From Osedax frankpressi (taxonomy: Eukaryota > Annelida > Polychaeta > Sabellida > Siboglinidae), in assembly GCA_964035775.1 (NCBI GenBank), contig OZ038315.1, positions 6,464,152 through 6,528,151 of the forward strand: a stretch of 64,000 nucleotides of DNA, in the 5' to 3' direction. Of the stretch, positions 16,265 through 31,671 are shown piece after piece. The translations under genes were made by a program, and so were the position numbers. How positions within the stretch are numbered: position 1 is the first letter of the stretch; every line of letters starts with the position of its first letter. The notes beneath the pieces are model-generated. The model saw only the letters and a program-made list of their open reading frames with translations. It was not told the DNA's origin and did not search any database.

Positions 16265-17275
16265 AATGTGAGGACTGACTAACAACTCTAATGTGAGGAC
16301 TGACTGACTGATAACTCTAATGTGAGGACTGACTGACTGACAACTCTAATGTGAGGAATGACTGACAACTCTAATGTGAGGACTGACTGACTGACAACTC
16401 TAATGTGAGGACTGACTGACAACTCTAATGTGAGGACTGACTGACAACTCTAATGTGAGGACTGACTGACAACTCTAATGTGAGGACTGACTGACTGACA
16501 ACTCTAATGTGAGGACTGACTGACAACTCTAATGTGAGGACTGTCTGACTGACAACTCTAATGTTAGGACTGACTGACTGATAACTCTAATGTGAGGATT
16601 GATTGAAAACTCTAATGTGAGGACTGACTGACTGACAACTCTAATGTGAGGACTGACTGACAACTCTAATGTGAGGACTGACTGACAACTCTAATGTGAG
16701 GACTGACTGACTGACAACTCTAATGTGAGGACTGACTGACAACTCTAATGTGAGGACTGACTGACTGACAACTCTAATGTGAGGACTGACTGACAACTCT
16801 AATGTGAGGACTGACTGACTGACAACTCTAATGTGAGGACTGACTGACTGACAACTCTAATGTGAGGACTGACTGACAACTCTAATGTGAGGACTGACTA
16901 ACAACTCTAATGTGAGGACTGACTGACTGATAACTCTAATGTGAGGACTGACTAACAACTCTAATGTGAGGACTGACTGACTGATAACTCTAATGTGAGG
17001 ACTGACTGACTGACAACTCTAATGTGAGGAATGACTGACAACTCTAATGTGAGGACTGACTGACTGACAACTCTAATGTGAGGACTGACTGACAACTCTA
17101 ATGTGAGGACTGACTGACAACTCTAATGTGAGGACTGACTGACTGACAACTCTAATGTGAGGACTGACTAACAACTCTAATGTGAGGACTGACTGACTGA
17201 TAACTCTAATGTGAGGACTGACTGACTGACAACTCTAATGTGAGGAATGACTGACAACTCTAATGTGAGGACTGA
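16265..17275 (+). repeat. Cassette with CTAACAAC, TAACTCT and GAGGAATG markers, three copies
   Basis: Three markers follow each other in the same order and spacing three times: CTAACAAC at 16279, 16952 and 17168, and GAGGAATG at 16353, 17026 and 17242, with a TAACTCT unit between them each time. The copies are 673 and 216 bp apart. The neighbourhood (16.1-18.3 kb) is visibly richer in TAACT and CTAAC variants than the rest of the array. Confidence 0.8.
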
Positions 17276-17604
17276 CTGACTGACAACTCTAATGTGAGGA
17301 CTGACTGACAACTCTAATGTGAGGACTGACTGACAACTCTAATGTGAGGACTGACTGACAACTCTAATGTGAGGACTGACTGACAACTCTAATGTGAGGA
17401 CTGTCTGACAACTCTAATGTAAGGACTGACTGACTGACAACTCTAATGTGAGGACTGACTGACTGACAACTCTAATGTGAGGACTGACTGATAACTCTAA
17501 TGTGAGGACTGACTGACTGATAACTCTAATGTGAGGACTGACTGACTGACAACTCTAATGTGAGGACTGACTGACTGACATCTCTAATGTGAGGACTGAC
17601 TGAC

Positions 17605-20600
17605 AACTCTAATATGAGGACTGACTGACTGACAACTCTAATGTGAGGACTGACTAACAACTCTAATGTGAGGACTGACTGACTGACAACTCTAATGTGA
17701 GGACTGACTGACTGACAACTCTAATGTGAGGACTGACTGACTGACAACTCTAATGTGAGGACTGACTGACTAACAACTCTAATGTGAGGACTGACTGACT
17801 GATAACTCTAATGTAAGGACTGACTGACTGACAACTCTAATGTGAGGACTGACTGATAACTCTAATGTGAGGACTGACTGACTGATAACTCTAATGTGAG
17901 GACTGACTGACTGACAACTCTAATGTGAGGACTGACTGACTGACATCTCTAATGTGAGGACTGACTGACAACTCTAATATGAGGACTGACTGACTGACAA
18001 CTCTAATGTGAGGACTGACTAACAACTCTAATGTGAGGACTGACTGACTGACAATTCTAATGTGAGGACTGACTGACTGACAACTCTAATGTGAGGACTG
18101 ACTGACTGACATCTCTAATGTGAGGACTGACTGACAACTCTAATATGAGGACTGACTGACTGACAACTCTAATGTGAGGACTGACTAACAACTCTAATGT
18201 GAGGACTGACTGACTGATAACTCTAATGTGAGGACTGACTGACTGATAACTCTAATGTGAGGACTGACTGACTGACAACTCTAATGTGAGGACTGACTGA
18301 CAACTCTAATGTAAGGACTGAGTGACAACTCTAATGTGAGGACTGACTGACTGACAACTCTAATGTGAGGACTGACTGACAACTCTAATGTGAGGACTGA
18401 CTTACAACTCTAATGTGAGGACTGACTGACTGACAACTCTAATGTGAGGACTGACTGACAACTCTAATGTGAGGACTGACTGACAACTCTAATGTGAGGA
18501 CTGACTGACAACTCTAATGTGAGGACTGACTGACTGACAACTCTAATGTGAGGACTGACTGACAACTCTAATGTGAGGACTGACTGACTGACATCTCTAA
18601 TGTGAGGACTGACTGACAACTCTAATGTGAGGACTGACTGACAACTCTAATGTAAGGACTGACTGACTGACAACTCTAATGTGAGGACTGACTGACAACT
18701 CTAATGTGAGGACTGACTGACTGACAACTCTAATGTGAGGACTGACTGACAACTCTAATGTGAGGACTGACTGACAACTCTAATGTAAGGACTGACTGAC
18801 TGACAACTCTAATGTGAGGACTGACTGACAACTCTAATGTGAGGACTGACTGACAACTCTAATGTGAGGACTGACTGGCAACTCTAATGTGAGGACTGAC
18901 TGACTGACAACTCTAATGTGAGGACTGACTGACTGACAACTCTAATGTGAGGACTGACTGATAACTCTAATGTGAGGACTGACTGACAACTCTAATGTGA
19001 GGACTGACTGACAACTCTAATGTGAGGACTGACTGACTGACAACTCTAATGTGAGGACTGACTAACAACTCTAATGTGGGGACTGACTGACTGACAACTC
19101 TAATGTGAGGACTGACTGACTGACAACTCTAATGTAAGGACTGACTGACAACTCTAATGTGAGGACTGACTGTCAACTCTAATGTGAGGACTGACTGACT
19201 GACAACTCTAATGTGAGGACTGACTGACTGACAACTCTAATGTGAGGACTGACTGACAACTCTAATGTAAGGACTGACTGACAACTCTAATGTGAGGACT
19301 GACTGACTGACAACTTTAATGTGAGGACTGACTGACTGACAACTCTAATGTGAGGACTGACTGACTGACAACTCTAATGTGAGGACTAACTGACTGACAA
19401 CTCTAATGTGAGGACTGACTGACTGACAACTCTAATGTGAGGACTGACTGACAACTCTAATGTGAGGACTGACTGACTGACAACTCTAATGTGAGGACTG
19501 ACTGACAACTCTAATGTGAGGACTGACTGACTGACAACTCTAATGTGAGGACTGACTGACAACTCTAATGTGAGGACTGCCTGACAACTCTAATGTGAGG
19601 ACTGACTGACTGACAACTCTAATGTGAGGACTGACTGACTGACAACTCTAATGTGAGGACTGACTGACAACTCTAATGTGAGGACTGACTGACTGACAAC
19701 TCTAATGTGAGGACTGACTGACAACTCTAATGTGAGGACTGACTGACTGACAACTCTAATGTGAGGACTGACTGACTGACAACTCTAATGTGAGGACTGA
19801 CTGACTGACAACTCTAATGTGAGGACTGACTGACAACTCTAATGTGAGGACTGACTGACAACTCTAATGTGAGGGCTGACTGACTGACAACTCTAATGTG
19901 AGGACTGACTGACAACTCTAATGTGAGGACTGACTGACTGACAACTCTAATGTGAGGACTGACTGACTGACAACTCTAATGTGAGGACTGACTGACAACT
20001 CTAATGTAAGGACTGACTGACAACTCTAATGTGAGGACTGACTGACTGACAACTCTAATGTGAGGACTGACTGACAACTCTAATGTGAGGACTGACTGAC
20101 TGACAACTCTAATGTGAGGACTGACTGACAACTCTAATGTGAGGACTGACTGACAACTCTAATGTGAGGACTGACTGACTGACAACTCTAATGTGAGGAC
20201 TGACTGACAACTCTAATGTGAGGACTGACTGACAACTCTAATGTGAGGACTGACTGACTGACAACTCTAATGTGAGGACTGACTGACTGACAACTCTAAT
20301 GTGAGGACTGACTGACTGACAACTCTAATGTGAGGACTGACTGACTGACAACTCTAATGTGAGGACTGACTGACTGACAACTCTAATGTGAGGACTGACT
20401 GACTGACAACTCTAATGTGAGGACTGACTGACTGACAACTCTAATGTGAGGACTGACTGACTGACAACTCTAATGTGGGGACTGACTGACTGACAACTCT
20501 AATGTGAGGACTGACTGACTGACAACTCTAATGTGAGGACTGACTGACTGACAACTCTAATGTGAGGACTGACTGACAACTCTAATGTGAGGACTGACTG

Positions 20601-21700
20601 ACAACTCTAATGTGAGGACTGACTGACAACTCTAATGTAAGGACTGACTGACTGACAACTCTAATGTGAGGACTGACTGACTGACAACTCTAATGTAAGG
20701 ACTGACTGACAACTCTAATGTGAGGACTGACTGACTGACAACTCTAATGTGAGGACTGACTGACTGACAACTCTAATGTGAGGACTGACTGACTGACAAC
20801 TCTAATGTGAGGACTGACTGACTGACAACTCTAATGTGAGGACTGACTGACTGACAACTATAATGTGAGGACTGACTGACTGACAACTCTAATGTGAGGA
20901 CTTACTGACAACTCTAATGTGAGGACTGACTGATAACTCTAATGTGAGGACTGACTGACAACTCTAATGTGAGGACTGACTGACTGACAACTCTAATGTG
21001 AAGACTGACTGACTGACAACTCTAATGTGAGGACTGACTGACAACTCTAATGTGAGGACCGACTGACAACTCTAATGTGAGGACTGACTGACAACTCTAA
21101 TGTGAGGACTGACTGACAACTCTAATGTGAGGACTGACTGACAACTCTAATGTGAGGACTGACTGACTGACAACTCTAATGTGAGGACTGACTGACTGAC
21201 AACTCTAATGTGAGGACTGACTGACAACTCTAATGTGAGGACTGACTGACAACTCTAATGTGAGGACTGACTGACTGACAACTCTAATGTGAGGACTGAC
21301 TGACAACTCTAATGTGAGGACTGACTGACTGACAACTCTAATGTGAGGACTGACTGACAACTCTAATGTGAGGACTGACTGACTGACAACTCTAATGTGA
21401 GGACTGACTGACAACTCTAATGTGAGGACTGACTGACAACTCTAATGTGAGGACTGACTGACAACTCTAATGTGAGGACTGACTGACAACTCTAATGTGA
21501 GGACTGACTGACTGACAACTCTAATGTGAGGACTGACTGACTGACAACTCTAATGTGAGGACTGACTGACAACACTAATGTGAGGACTGACTGACAACTC
21601 TAATGTGAGGACTGACTGATAACTCTAATGTGAGGACTGACTGACAACTCTAATGTGAGGACTGACTGACTGACAACTCTAATGTGAAGACTGACTGACA
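17605..21700 (+). repeat. 4.1-kb higher-order block, copy 1
   Basis: Seven or more rare markers recur exactly 4095 bp downstream: AATATG (17611/21706), ACAATTCTAA (18051/22146), GTGGGG (19076/23171 and 20475/24570), GAGGGC (19871/23966) and GAGGACC (21054/25149). The unit order also matches. Inside the block, a CATCTCT-AATATG-CTAAC motif is itself repeated (CATCTCT at 17579 just outside, then 17944 and 18110), so the block is nested. The right-hand 0.5 kb (21.2-21.7 kb) matches copy 2 with offset 4494 instead of 4095. Confidence 0.92.
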
Positions 21701-24700
21701 ACTCTAATATGAGGACTGACTGACTGACAACTCTAATGTGAGGACTGACTAACAACTCTAATGTGAGGACTGACTGACTGACAACTCTAATGTGAGGACT
21801 GACTGACTGACAACTCTAATGTGAGGACTGACTGACTGACAACTCTAATGTGAGGACTGACTGACTAACAACTCTAATGTGAGGACTGACTGACTGATAA
21901 CTCTAATGTAAGGACTGACTGACTGACAACTCTAATGTGAGGACTGACTGATAACTCTAATGTGAGGACTGACTGACTGATAACTCTAATGTGAGGACTG
22001 ACTGACTGACAACTCTAATGTGAGGACTGACTGACTGACATCTCTAATGTGAGGACTGACTGACAACTCTAATATGAGGACTGACTGACTGACAACTCTA
22101 ATGTGAGGACTGACTAACAACTCTAATGTGAGGACTGACTGACTGACAATTCTAATGTGAGGACTGACTGACTGACAACTCTAATGTGAGGACTGACTGA
22201 CTGACATCTCTAATGTGAGGACTGACTGACAACTCTAATATGAGGACTGACTGACTGACAACTCTAATGTGAGGACTGACTAACAACTCTAATGTGAGGA
22301 CTGACTGACTGATAACTCTAATGTGAGGACTGACTGACTGATAACTCTAATGTGAGGACTGACTGACTGACAACTCTAATGTGAGGACTGACTGACAACT
22401 CTAATGTAAGGACTGAGTGACAACTCTAATGTGAGGACTGACTGACTGACAACTCTAATGTGAGGACTGACTGACAACTCTAATGTGAGGACTGACTTAC
22501 AACTCTAATGTGAGGACTGACTGACTGACAACTCTAATGTGAGGACTGACTGACAACTCTAATGTGAGGACTGACTGACAACTCTAATGTGAGGACTGAC
22601 TGACAACTCTAATGTGAGGACTGACTGACTGACAACTCTAATGTGAGGACTGACTGACAACTCTAATGTGAGGACTGACTGACTGACATCTCTAATGTGA
22701 GGACTGACTGACAACTCTAATGTGAGGACTGACTGACAACTCTAATGTAAGGACTGACTGACTGACAACTCTAATGTGAGGACTGACTGACAACTCTAAT
22801 GTGAGGACTGACTGACTGACAACTCTAATGTGAGGACTGACTGACAACTCTAATGTGAGGACTGACTGACAACTCTAATGTAAGGACTGACTGACTGACA
22901 ACTCTAATGTGAGGACTGACTGACAACTCTAATGTGAGGACTGACTGACAACTCTAATGTGAGGACTGACTGGCAACTCTAATGTGAGGACTGACTGACT
23001 GACAACTCTAATGTGAGGACTGACTGACTGACAACTCTAATGTGAGGACTGACTGATAACTCTAATGTGAGGACTGACTGACAACTCTAATGTGAGGACT
23101 GACTGACAACTCTAATGTGAGGACTGACTGACTGACAACTCTAATGTGAGGACTGACTAACAACTCTAATGTGGGGACTGACTGACTGACAACTCTAATG
23201 TGAGGACTGACTGACTGACAACTCTAATGTAAGGACTGACTGACAACTCTAATGTGAGGACTGACTGTCAACTCTAATGTGAGGACTGACTGACTGACAA
23301 CTCTAATGTGAGGACTGACTGACTGACAACTCTAATGTGAGGACTGACTGACAACTCTAATGTAAGGACTGACTGACAACTCTAATGTGAGGACTGACTG
23401 ACTGACAACTTTAATGTGAGGACTGACTGACTGACAACTCTAATGTGAGGACTGACTGACTGACAACTCTAATGTGAGGACTAACTGACTGACAACTCTA
23501 ATGTGAGGACTGACTGACTGACAACTCTAATGTGAGGACTGACTGACAACTCTAATGTGAGGACTGACTGACTGACAACTCTAATGTGAGGACTGACTGA
23601 CAACTCTAATGTGAGGACTGACTGACTGACAACTCTAATGTGAGGACTGACTGACAACTCTAATGTGAGGACTGCCTGACAACTCTAATGTGAGGACTGA
23701 CTGACTGACAACTCTAATGTGAGGACTGACTGACTGACAACTCTAATGTGAGGACTGACTGACAACTCTAATGTGAGGACTGACTGACTGACAACTCTAA
23801 TGTGAGGACTGACTGACAACTCTAATGTGAGGACTGACTGACTGACAACTCTAATGTGAGGACTGACTGACTGACAACTCTAATGTGAGGACTGACTGAC
23901 TGACAACTCTAATGTGAGGACTGACTGACAACTCTAATGTGAGGACTGACTGACAACTCTAATGTGAGGGCTGACTGACTGACAACTCTAATGTGAGGAC
24001 TGACTGACAACTCTAATGTGAGGACTGACTGACTGACAACTCTAATGTGAGGACTGACTGACTGACAACTCTAATGTGAGGACTGACTGACAACTCTAAT
24101 GTAAGGACTGACTGACAACTCTAATGTGAGGACTGACTGACTGACAACTCTAATGTGAGGACTGACTGACAACTCTAATGTGAGGACTGACTGACTGACA
24201 ACTCTAATGTGAGGACTGACTGACAACTCTAATGTGAGGACTGACTGACAACTCTAATGTGAGGACTGACTGACTGACAACTCTAATGTGAGGACTGACT
24301 GACAACTCTAATGTGAGGACTGACTGACAACTCTAATGTGAGGACTGACTGACTGACAACTCTAATGTGAGGACTGACTGACTGACAACTCTAATGTGAG
24401 GACTGACTGACTGACAACTCTAATGTGAGGACTGACTGACTGACAACTCTAATGTGAGGACTGACTGACTGACAACTCTAATGTGAGGACTGACTGACTG
24501 ACAACTCTAATGTGAGGACTGACTGACTGACAACTCTAATGTGAGGACTGACTGACTGACAACTCTAATGTGGGGACTGACTGACTGACAACTCTAATGT
24601 GAGGACTGACTGACTGACAACTCTAATGTGAGGACTGACTGACTGACAACTCTAATGTGAGGACTGACTGACAACTCTAATGTGAGGACTGACTGACAAC

Positions 24701-26195
24701 TCTAATGTGAGGACTGACTGACAACTCTAATGTAAGGACTGACTGACTGACAACTCTAATGTGAGGACTGACTGACTGACAACTCTAATGTAAGGACTGA
24801 CTGACAACTCTAATGTGAGGACTGACTGACTGACAACTCTAATGTGAGGACTGACTGACTGACAACTCTAATGTGAGGACTGACTGACTGACAACTCTAA
24901 TGTGAGGACTGACTGACTGACAACTCTAATGTGAGGACTGACTGACTGACAACTATAATGTGAGGACTGACTGACTGACAACTCTAATGTGAGGACTTAC
25001 TGACAACTCTAATGTGAGGACTGACTGATAACTCTAATGTGAGGACTGACTGACAACTCTAATGTGAGGACTGACTGACTGACAACTCTAATGTGAAGAC
25101 TGACTGACTGACAACTCTAATGTGAGGACTGACTGACAACTCTAATGTGAGGACCGACTGACAACTCTAATGTGAGGACTGACTGACAACTCTAATGTGA
25201 GGACTGACTGACAACTCTAATGTGAGGACTGACTGACAACTCTAATGTGAGGACTGACTGACTGACAACTCTAATGTGAGGACTGACTGACAACTCTAAT
25301 GTGAGGACTGACTGACTGACAACACTAATGTGAGAACTGACTGACTGACAACTCTAATGTGAGGACTGACTGACAACTCTAATGTGAGGACTGACTGACT
25401 GACAACTCTAATGTGAGGACTGACTGACAACTCTAATGTGAGGACTGACTGACTGACAACTCTAATGTGAGGACTGACTGACATCTCTAATGTGAGGACT
25501 GACTGACAACTCTAATGTGAGGACTGACTGACAACTCTAATGTGAGGACTGACTGACTGACAACTCTAATGTGAGGACTGACTGACATCTCTAATGTGAG
25601 GACTGACTGACAACTCTAATGTGAGGACTGACTGACAACTCTAATGTGAGGACTGACTGACTGACAACTCTAATGTGAGGACTGACTGACTGACAACTCT
25701 AATGTGAGGACTGACTGACAACTCTAATGTGAGGACTGACTGACAACTCTAATGTGAGGACTGACTGACTGACAACTCTAATGTGAGGACTGACTGACAA
25801 CTCTAATGTGAGGACTGACTGACTGACAACTCTAATGTGAGGACTGACTGACAACTCTAATGTGAGGACTGACTGACTGACAACTCTAATGTGAGGACTG
25901 ACTGACAACTCTAATGTGAGGACTGACTGACAACTCTAATGTGAGGACTGACTGACAACTCTAATGTGAGGACTGACTGACAACTCTAATGTGAGGACTG
26001 ACTGACTGACAACTCTAATGTGAGGACTGACTGACTGACAACTCTAATGTGAGGACTGACTGACAACACTAATGTGAGGACTGACTGACAACTCTAATGT
26101 GAGGACTGACTGATAACTCTAATGTGAGGACTGACTGACAACTCTAATGTGAGGACTGACTGACTGACAACTCTAATGTGAAGACTGACTGACAA
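21700..26195 (+). repeat. 4.1-kb higher-order block, copy 2, with about 0.4 kb extra
   Basis: Tandem copy of 17,605-21,700. It follows copy 1 at +4095 until about 25,291. An extra segment of about 399 bp comes next (25,291-25,690), equal to 15 units. The rest of the block then resumes at +4494 (for example AACACT at 21571 and 26065, GTGAAGA at 21684 and 26178) and ends near 26,195. The extra segment carries its own markers (AACACT with GAGAACT near 25,321, CATCTCT near 25,482 and 25,588). Either copy 2 gained it or copy 1 lost it. Confidence 0.9.
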
Positions 26196-26356
26196 CTCTA
26201 ATGTGAGGACTGACTGACAACTCTAATGTGAGGACTGACTGACAACTCTAATGTGAGGACTGACTGACTGACAACTCTAATGTGAGGACTGACTGACTGA
26301 CAACTCTAATGTGAGGACTGACTGACTGACAACTCTAATGTGAGGACTGACTGACT

Positions 26357-26795
26357 GACAACTCTAATGTGAAGACTGACTGACAACTCTAATGTGAGGA
26401 CTGACTGACAACTCTAATGTGAGGACTGACTGACTGACAACTCTAATGTGAGGACTGACTGACAACTCTAATGTGAGGACTGACTGATAACTCTAATGTG
26501 AGGACTGACTGACTGACAACTCTAATGTGAAGACTGACTGACAACTCTAATGTGAGGACTGACTGACAACTCTAATGTGAGGACTGACTGATAACTCTAA
26601 TGTGAGGACTGACTGACTGACAACTCTAATGTGAGGACTGACTGACAACTCTAATGTGAGGACTGACTGATAACTCTAATGTGAGGACTGACTGACTGAC
26701 AACTCTAATGTGAAGACTGACTGACAACTCTAATGTGAGGACTGACTGATAACTCTAATGTGAGGACTGACTGACAACTCTAATGTAAGGACTGA
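26357..26795 (+). repeat. Small higher-order repeat of 79 bp (three units)
   Basis: TAACTCT units fall at about 26486, 26590, 26669 and 26748. The last three are spaced exactly 79 bp, which is S+S+L. GTGAAGA variants lie between them at about 26370, 26527 and 26709. This is a short run of a three-unit repeat, the smallest higher-order period with shared base markers that I found. Confidence 0.65.
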
Positions 26796-27372
26796 CTGAC
26801 TGACAACTCTAATGTGAGGACTGACTGACTGACAACTCTAATGTAAGGACTGACTGACTGACAACTCTAATGTGAGGACTGACTGACAACTCTAATGTGA
26901 AGACTGACTGACAACTCTAATGTGAGGACTGACTGACAACTCTAATGTGAGGACTGACTGACTGACAACTCTAATATGAGGACTGACTGACAACTCTAAT
27001 GTGAAGACTGACTGACAACTCTAATGTGAGGACTGACTGACAACTCTAATGTGAGGACTGACTGACTGACAACTCTAATGTGAGGACTGATTGACTGACA
27101 ACTCTAATGTGAGGACTGACTGACTGACAACTCTAATGTGAGGACTGACTGACTGACAACTCTAATATGAGGACTGACTGACTGACAACTCTAATGTGAG
27201 GACTGACTGACTGACAACTCTAATGTGAGGACTGACTGATAACTCTAATGTGAGGACTGACTGACTGACAACTCTAATGTGAAGACTGACTGACAACTCT
27301 AATGTGAGGACTGACTGACAACTCTAATGTGAGGACTGACTGACAACTCTAATGTGAGGACTGACTGACTGA

Positions 27373-27575
27373 CAACTCTAATGTGAGGACTGACTGACTG
27401 ACTGACAACTCTAATGTGAGGACTGATTGACTGACAACTCTAATGTGAGGACTGACTGACAACTCTAATGTGAGGACTGACTGACTGACTGACAACTCTA
27501 ATGTGAGGACTGACTGACTGACAACTCTAATGTGAGGACTGACTGACAACTCTAATGTGAGGACTAACTGACTGA
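27373..27575 (+). repeat. XL cassette, type B-like, divergent
   Basis: Unit order from 27,373 is XL, L (with ATTGACTG), S, XL, L, S, L (with ACTAACTG). It resembles the type B cassettes at 31.7, 34.9 and 36.6 kb but has one additional L between the second XL and the final units. XL units are otherwise very rare, which makes this a strong marker of shared origin. Confidence 0.75.
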
Positions 27576-29935
27576 CAACTCTAATGTGAGGACTGACTGA
27601 CAACTCTAATGTGAGGACTGAATGACAACTCTAATGTGAGGACTGACTGACAACTCTAATGTGAGGACTGACTGACAACTCTAATGTGAGGACTGACTGA
27701 CTGACAACTCTAATGTGAGGACTGACTGACTGACAACTCTAATGTGAGGACTGACTGACAACTCTAATGTGAGGACTGACTGACAACTCTAATGTGAGGA
27801 CTGACTGACAACTCTAATGTGAGGACTGACTGACAACTCTAATGTGAGGACTGACTGACTGATAACTCTAATGTGAGGACTGACTGACAACTCTAATGTG
27901 AGGACTGACTGACTGACAACTCTAATGTGAGGACTGACTGACTGACAACTCTAATGTGAGGACTGACTGACAACTCTAATGTGAGGACTGACTGACTGAC
28001 AACTCTAATGTGAGGACTGACTGACAACTCTAATGTGAGGACTGACTGACAACTCTAATGTGAGGACTGACTGACTGATAACTCTAATGTGAGGACTGAC
28101 TGACAACTCTAATGTGAGGACTGACTGACTGACAACTCTAATGTGAGGACTGACTGACTGACAACTCTAATGTGAGGACTGACTGACAACTCTAATGTGA
28201 GGACTGACTGACTGACAACTCTAATGTGAGGACTGACTGACAACTCTAATGTGAGGACTGACTGACAACTCTAATGTGAGGACTGACTGACAACTCTAAT
28301 GTGAGGACTGACTGACAACTCTAATGTGAGGACTGACTGACTGATAACTCTAATGTGAGGACTGACTGACAACTCTAATGTGAGGACTGACTGACTGACA
28401 ACTCTAATGTGAGGACTGACTGACTGACAACTCTAATGTGAGGACTGACTGACAACTCTAATGTGAGGACTGACTGACTGACAACTCTAATGTGAGGACT
28501 GACTGACAACTCTAATGTGAGGACTGACTGACAACTCTAATGTGAGGACTGACTGACTGACAACTCTAATGTGAGGACTGACTGACTGACAACTCTAATG
28601 TGAGGACTGACTGACAACTCTAATGTGAGGACTGACTGACTGACAACTCTAATGTGAGGACTGACTGACTGATAACTCTAATGTGAGGACTGACTGACAA
28701 CTCTAATGTGAGGACTGACTGACTGACAACTCTAATGTGAGGACTGACTGACAACTCTAATGTGAGGACTGACTGACTGACAACTCTAATGTGAGGACTG
28801 ACTGACAACTCTAATGTGAGGACTGACTGACAACTCTAATGTGAGGACTGACTGACTGACAACTCTAATGTGAGGACTGACTGACTGACAACTCTAATGT
28901 GAGGACTGACTGACAACTCTAATGTGAGGACTGACTGACAACTCTAATGTGAGGACTGACTGACAACTCTAATGTGAGGACTGACTGACTGACAACTCTA
29001 ATGTGAGGACTGACTGACTGACAACTCTAATATGAGGACTGACTGACTGACAACTCTAATGTGAGGACTGACTGACAACTCTAATGTGAGGACTGACTGA
29101 CTGACAACTCTAATGTGAGGACTGACTGACTGACAACTCTAATGTGAGGACTGACTGACAACTCTAATGTGAGGACTGACTGACTGACAACTCTAATGTG
29201 AGGACTGACTGACTGACAACTCTAATGTGAGGACTGACTGACAACTCTAATGTGAGGACTGACTGACTGACAACTCTAATGTGAGGACTGACTGACTGAC
29301 AACTCTAATGTGAGGACTGACTGACAACTCTAATGTGAGGACTGACTGACAACTCTAATGTGAGGACTGACTGACTGACAACTCTAATGTGAGGACTGAC
29401 TGACAACTCTAATGTGAGGACTGACTGACAACTCTAATGTGAGGACTGACTGACTGACAACTCTAATGTGAGGACTGACTGACTGACAACTCTAATGTGA
29501 GGACTGACTGACAACTCTAATGTGAGGACTGACTGACAACTCTAATGTAAGGACTGACTGACAACTCTAATGTGAGGACTGACTGACAACTCTAATGTGA
29601 GGACTGACTGACTGACAACTCTAATGTGAGGACTGACTGACTGACAACTCTAATGTGAGGACTGACTGACTGACAACTCTAATGTGAGGACTGTCTGACA
29701 ACTCTAATGTGAGGACTGACTGACAACTCTAATGTGAGGACTGACTGACAACTCTAATGTGAAGAATGACTGACAACTCTAATGTGAGGACTGACTGACT
29801 GACAACTCTAATGTGAGGACTGACTGACAACTCTAATGTGAGGACTGACTGACTGACAACTCTAATGTGAGGACTGACTGACAACTCTAATGTGAGGACT
29901 GACTGACTGACAACTCTAATGTGAGGACTGACTGA

Positions 29936-30080
29936 CAACTCTAATGTGAGGACTGACTGACTGACTGACAACTCTAATATGAGGACTGACTGACAACTCT
30001 AATGTGAGGACTGACTGACTGACTGACAACTCTAATGTGAGGACTGACTGACAACTCTAATGTGAGGACTAACTGACTGA
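29936..30080 (+). repeat. XL cassette type A, copy 1
   Basis: Unit order is XL, S (with AATATG), XL, S, L (with ACTAACTG). The same five-unit order with the same two base variants recurs at 33,191, 37,608 and 56,039. Two XL units so close together are found almost only in such cassettes. Confidence 0.85.
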
Positions 30081-31671
30081 CAACTCTAATGTGAGGACTG
30101 ACTGACTGACAACTCTAATGTGAGGACTGACTGACTGACAACTCTAATGTGAGGACTGACTGACAACTCTAATGTGAGGACTGACTGACTGACAACTCTA
30201 ATGTGAGGACTGACTGACTGACAACTCTAATGTGAGGACTGACTGACAACTCTAATGTGAGGACTGACTGACAACTCTAATGTGAGGACTGACTGACAAC
30301 TCTAATGTGAGGACTGACTGACAACTCTAATGTGAGGACTGACTGACAACACTAATGTGAGAACTGACTGACAACTCTAATGTGAGGACTGACTGACTGA
30401 CAACTCTAATGTGAGGACTGACTGACAACTCTAATGTGAGGACTGACTGACTGACAACTCTAATGTGAGGACTGACTGACTGACAACTCTAATGTGAGGA
30501 CTGACTGACTGACAACTCTAATGTGAGGACTGACTGACAACTCTAATGTGAGGACTGACTGACAACTCTAATGTGAGGACTGACTGACTGACAACTCTAA
30601 TGTGAGGACTGACTGACTGACAACTCTAATGTGAGGACTGACTGACAACACTAATGTGAGGACTGACTGACAACTCTAATGTGAGGACTGACTGATAACT
30701 CTAATGTGAGGACTGACTGACAACTCTAATGTGAGGACTGACTGACTGACAACTCTAATGTGAAGACTGACTGACAACTCTAATGTGAGGACTGACTGAC
30801 AACTCTAATGTGAGGACTGACTGACTGACAACTATAATGTGAAGACTGACTGACAACTCTAATGTGAGGACTGACTGACAACTCTAATGTGAGGACTGAC
30901 TGACTGACAACTCTAATGTGAGGACTGACTGACTGACAACTCTAATGTGAAGACTGACTGACAACTCTAATGTGAGGACTGACTGACTGACAACTCTAAT
31001 GTGAGGACTGACTGACTGACAACTCTAATGTGAGGACTGACTGACAACTCTAATGTGAGGACTGACTGACTGACAACTCTAATGTGAGGACTGACTGACT
31101 GACAACTCTAATGTGAGGACTGACTGACAACTCTAATGTGAGGACTGACTGACTGACAACTCTAATGTGAGGACTGACTGACTGACAACTCTAATGTGAG
31201 GACTGACTGACAACTCTAATGTGAGGACTGACTGACAACTCTAATGTGAGGACTGACTGACTGACAACTCTAATGTGAAGACTGACTGACTGACAACTCT
31301 AATGTGAGGACTGACTGACTGACAACTCTAATGTGAAGACTGACTGACAACTCTAATGTGAGGACTGACTGACAACTCTAATGTGAGGACTGATTGACTG
31401 ACAACTCTAATGTGAGGACTGACTGACTGACAACTCTAATGTGAGGACTGACTGACAACTCTAATGTGAGGACTGACTGACAACTCTAATGTGAGGACTG
31501 ACTGACTGACAACTCTAATGTGAGGACTGACTGACAACTCTAATGTGAGGACTGACTGACTGACAACTCTAATCTGAGGACTGACTGACAACTCTAATGT
31601 GAGGACTGACTGACTGACAACTCTAATGTGAGGACTGACTGACAACTCTAATGTGAGGACTGACTGACTGA

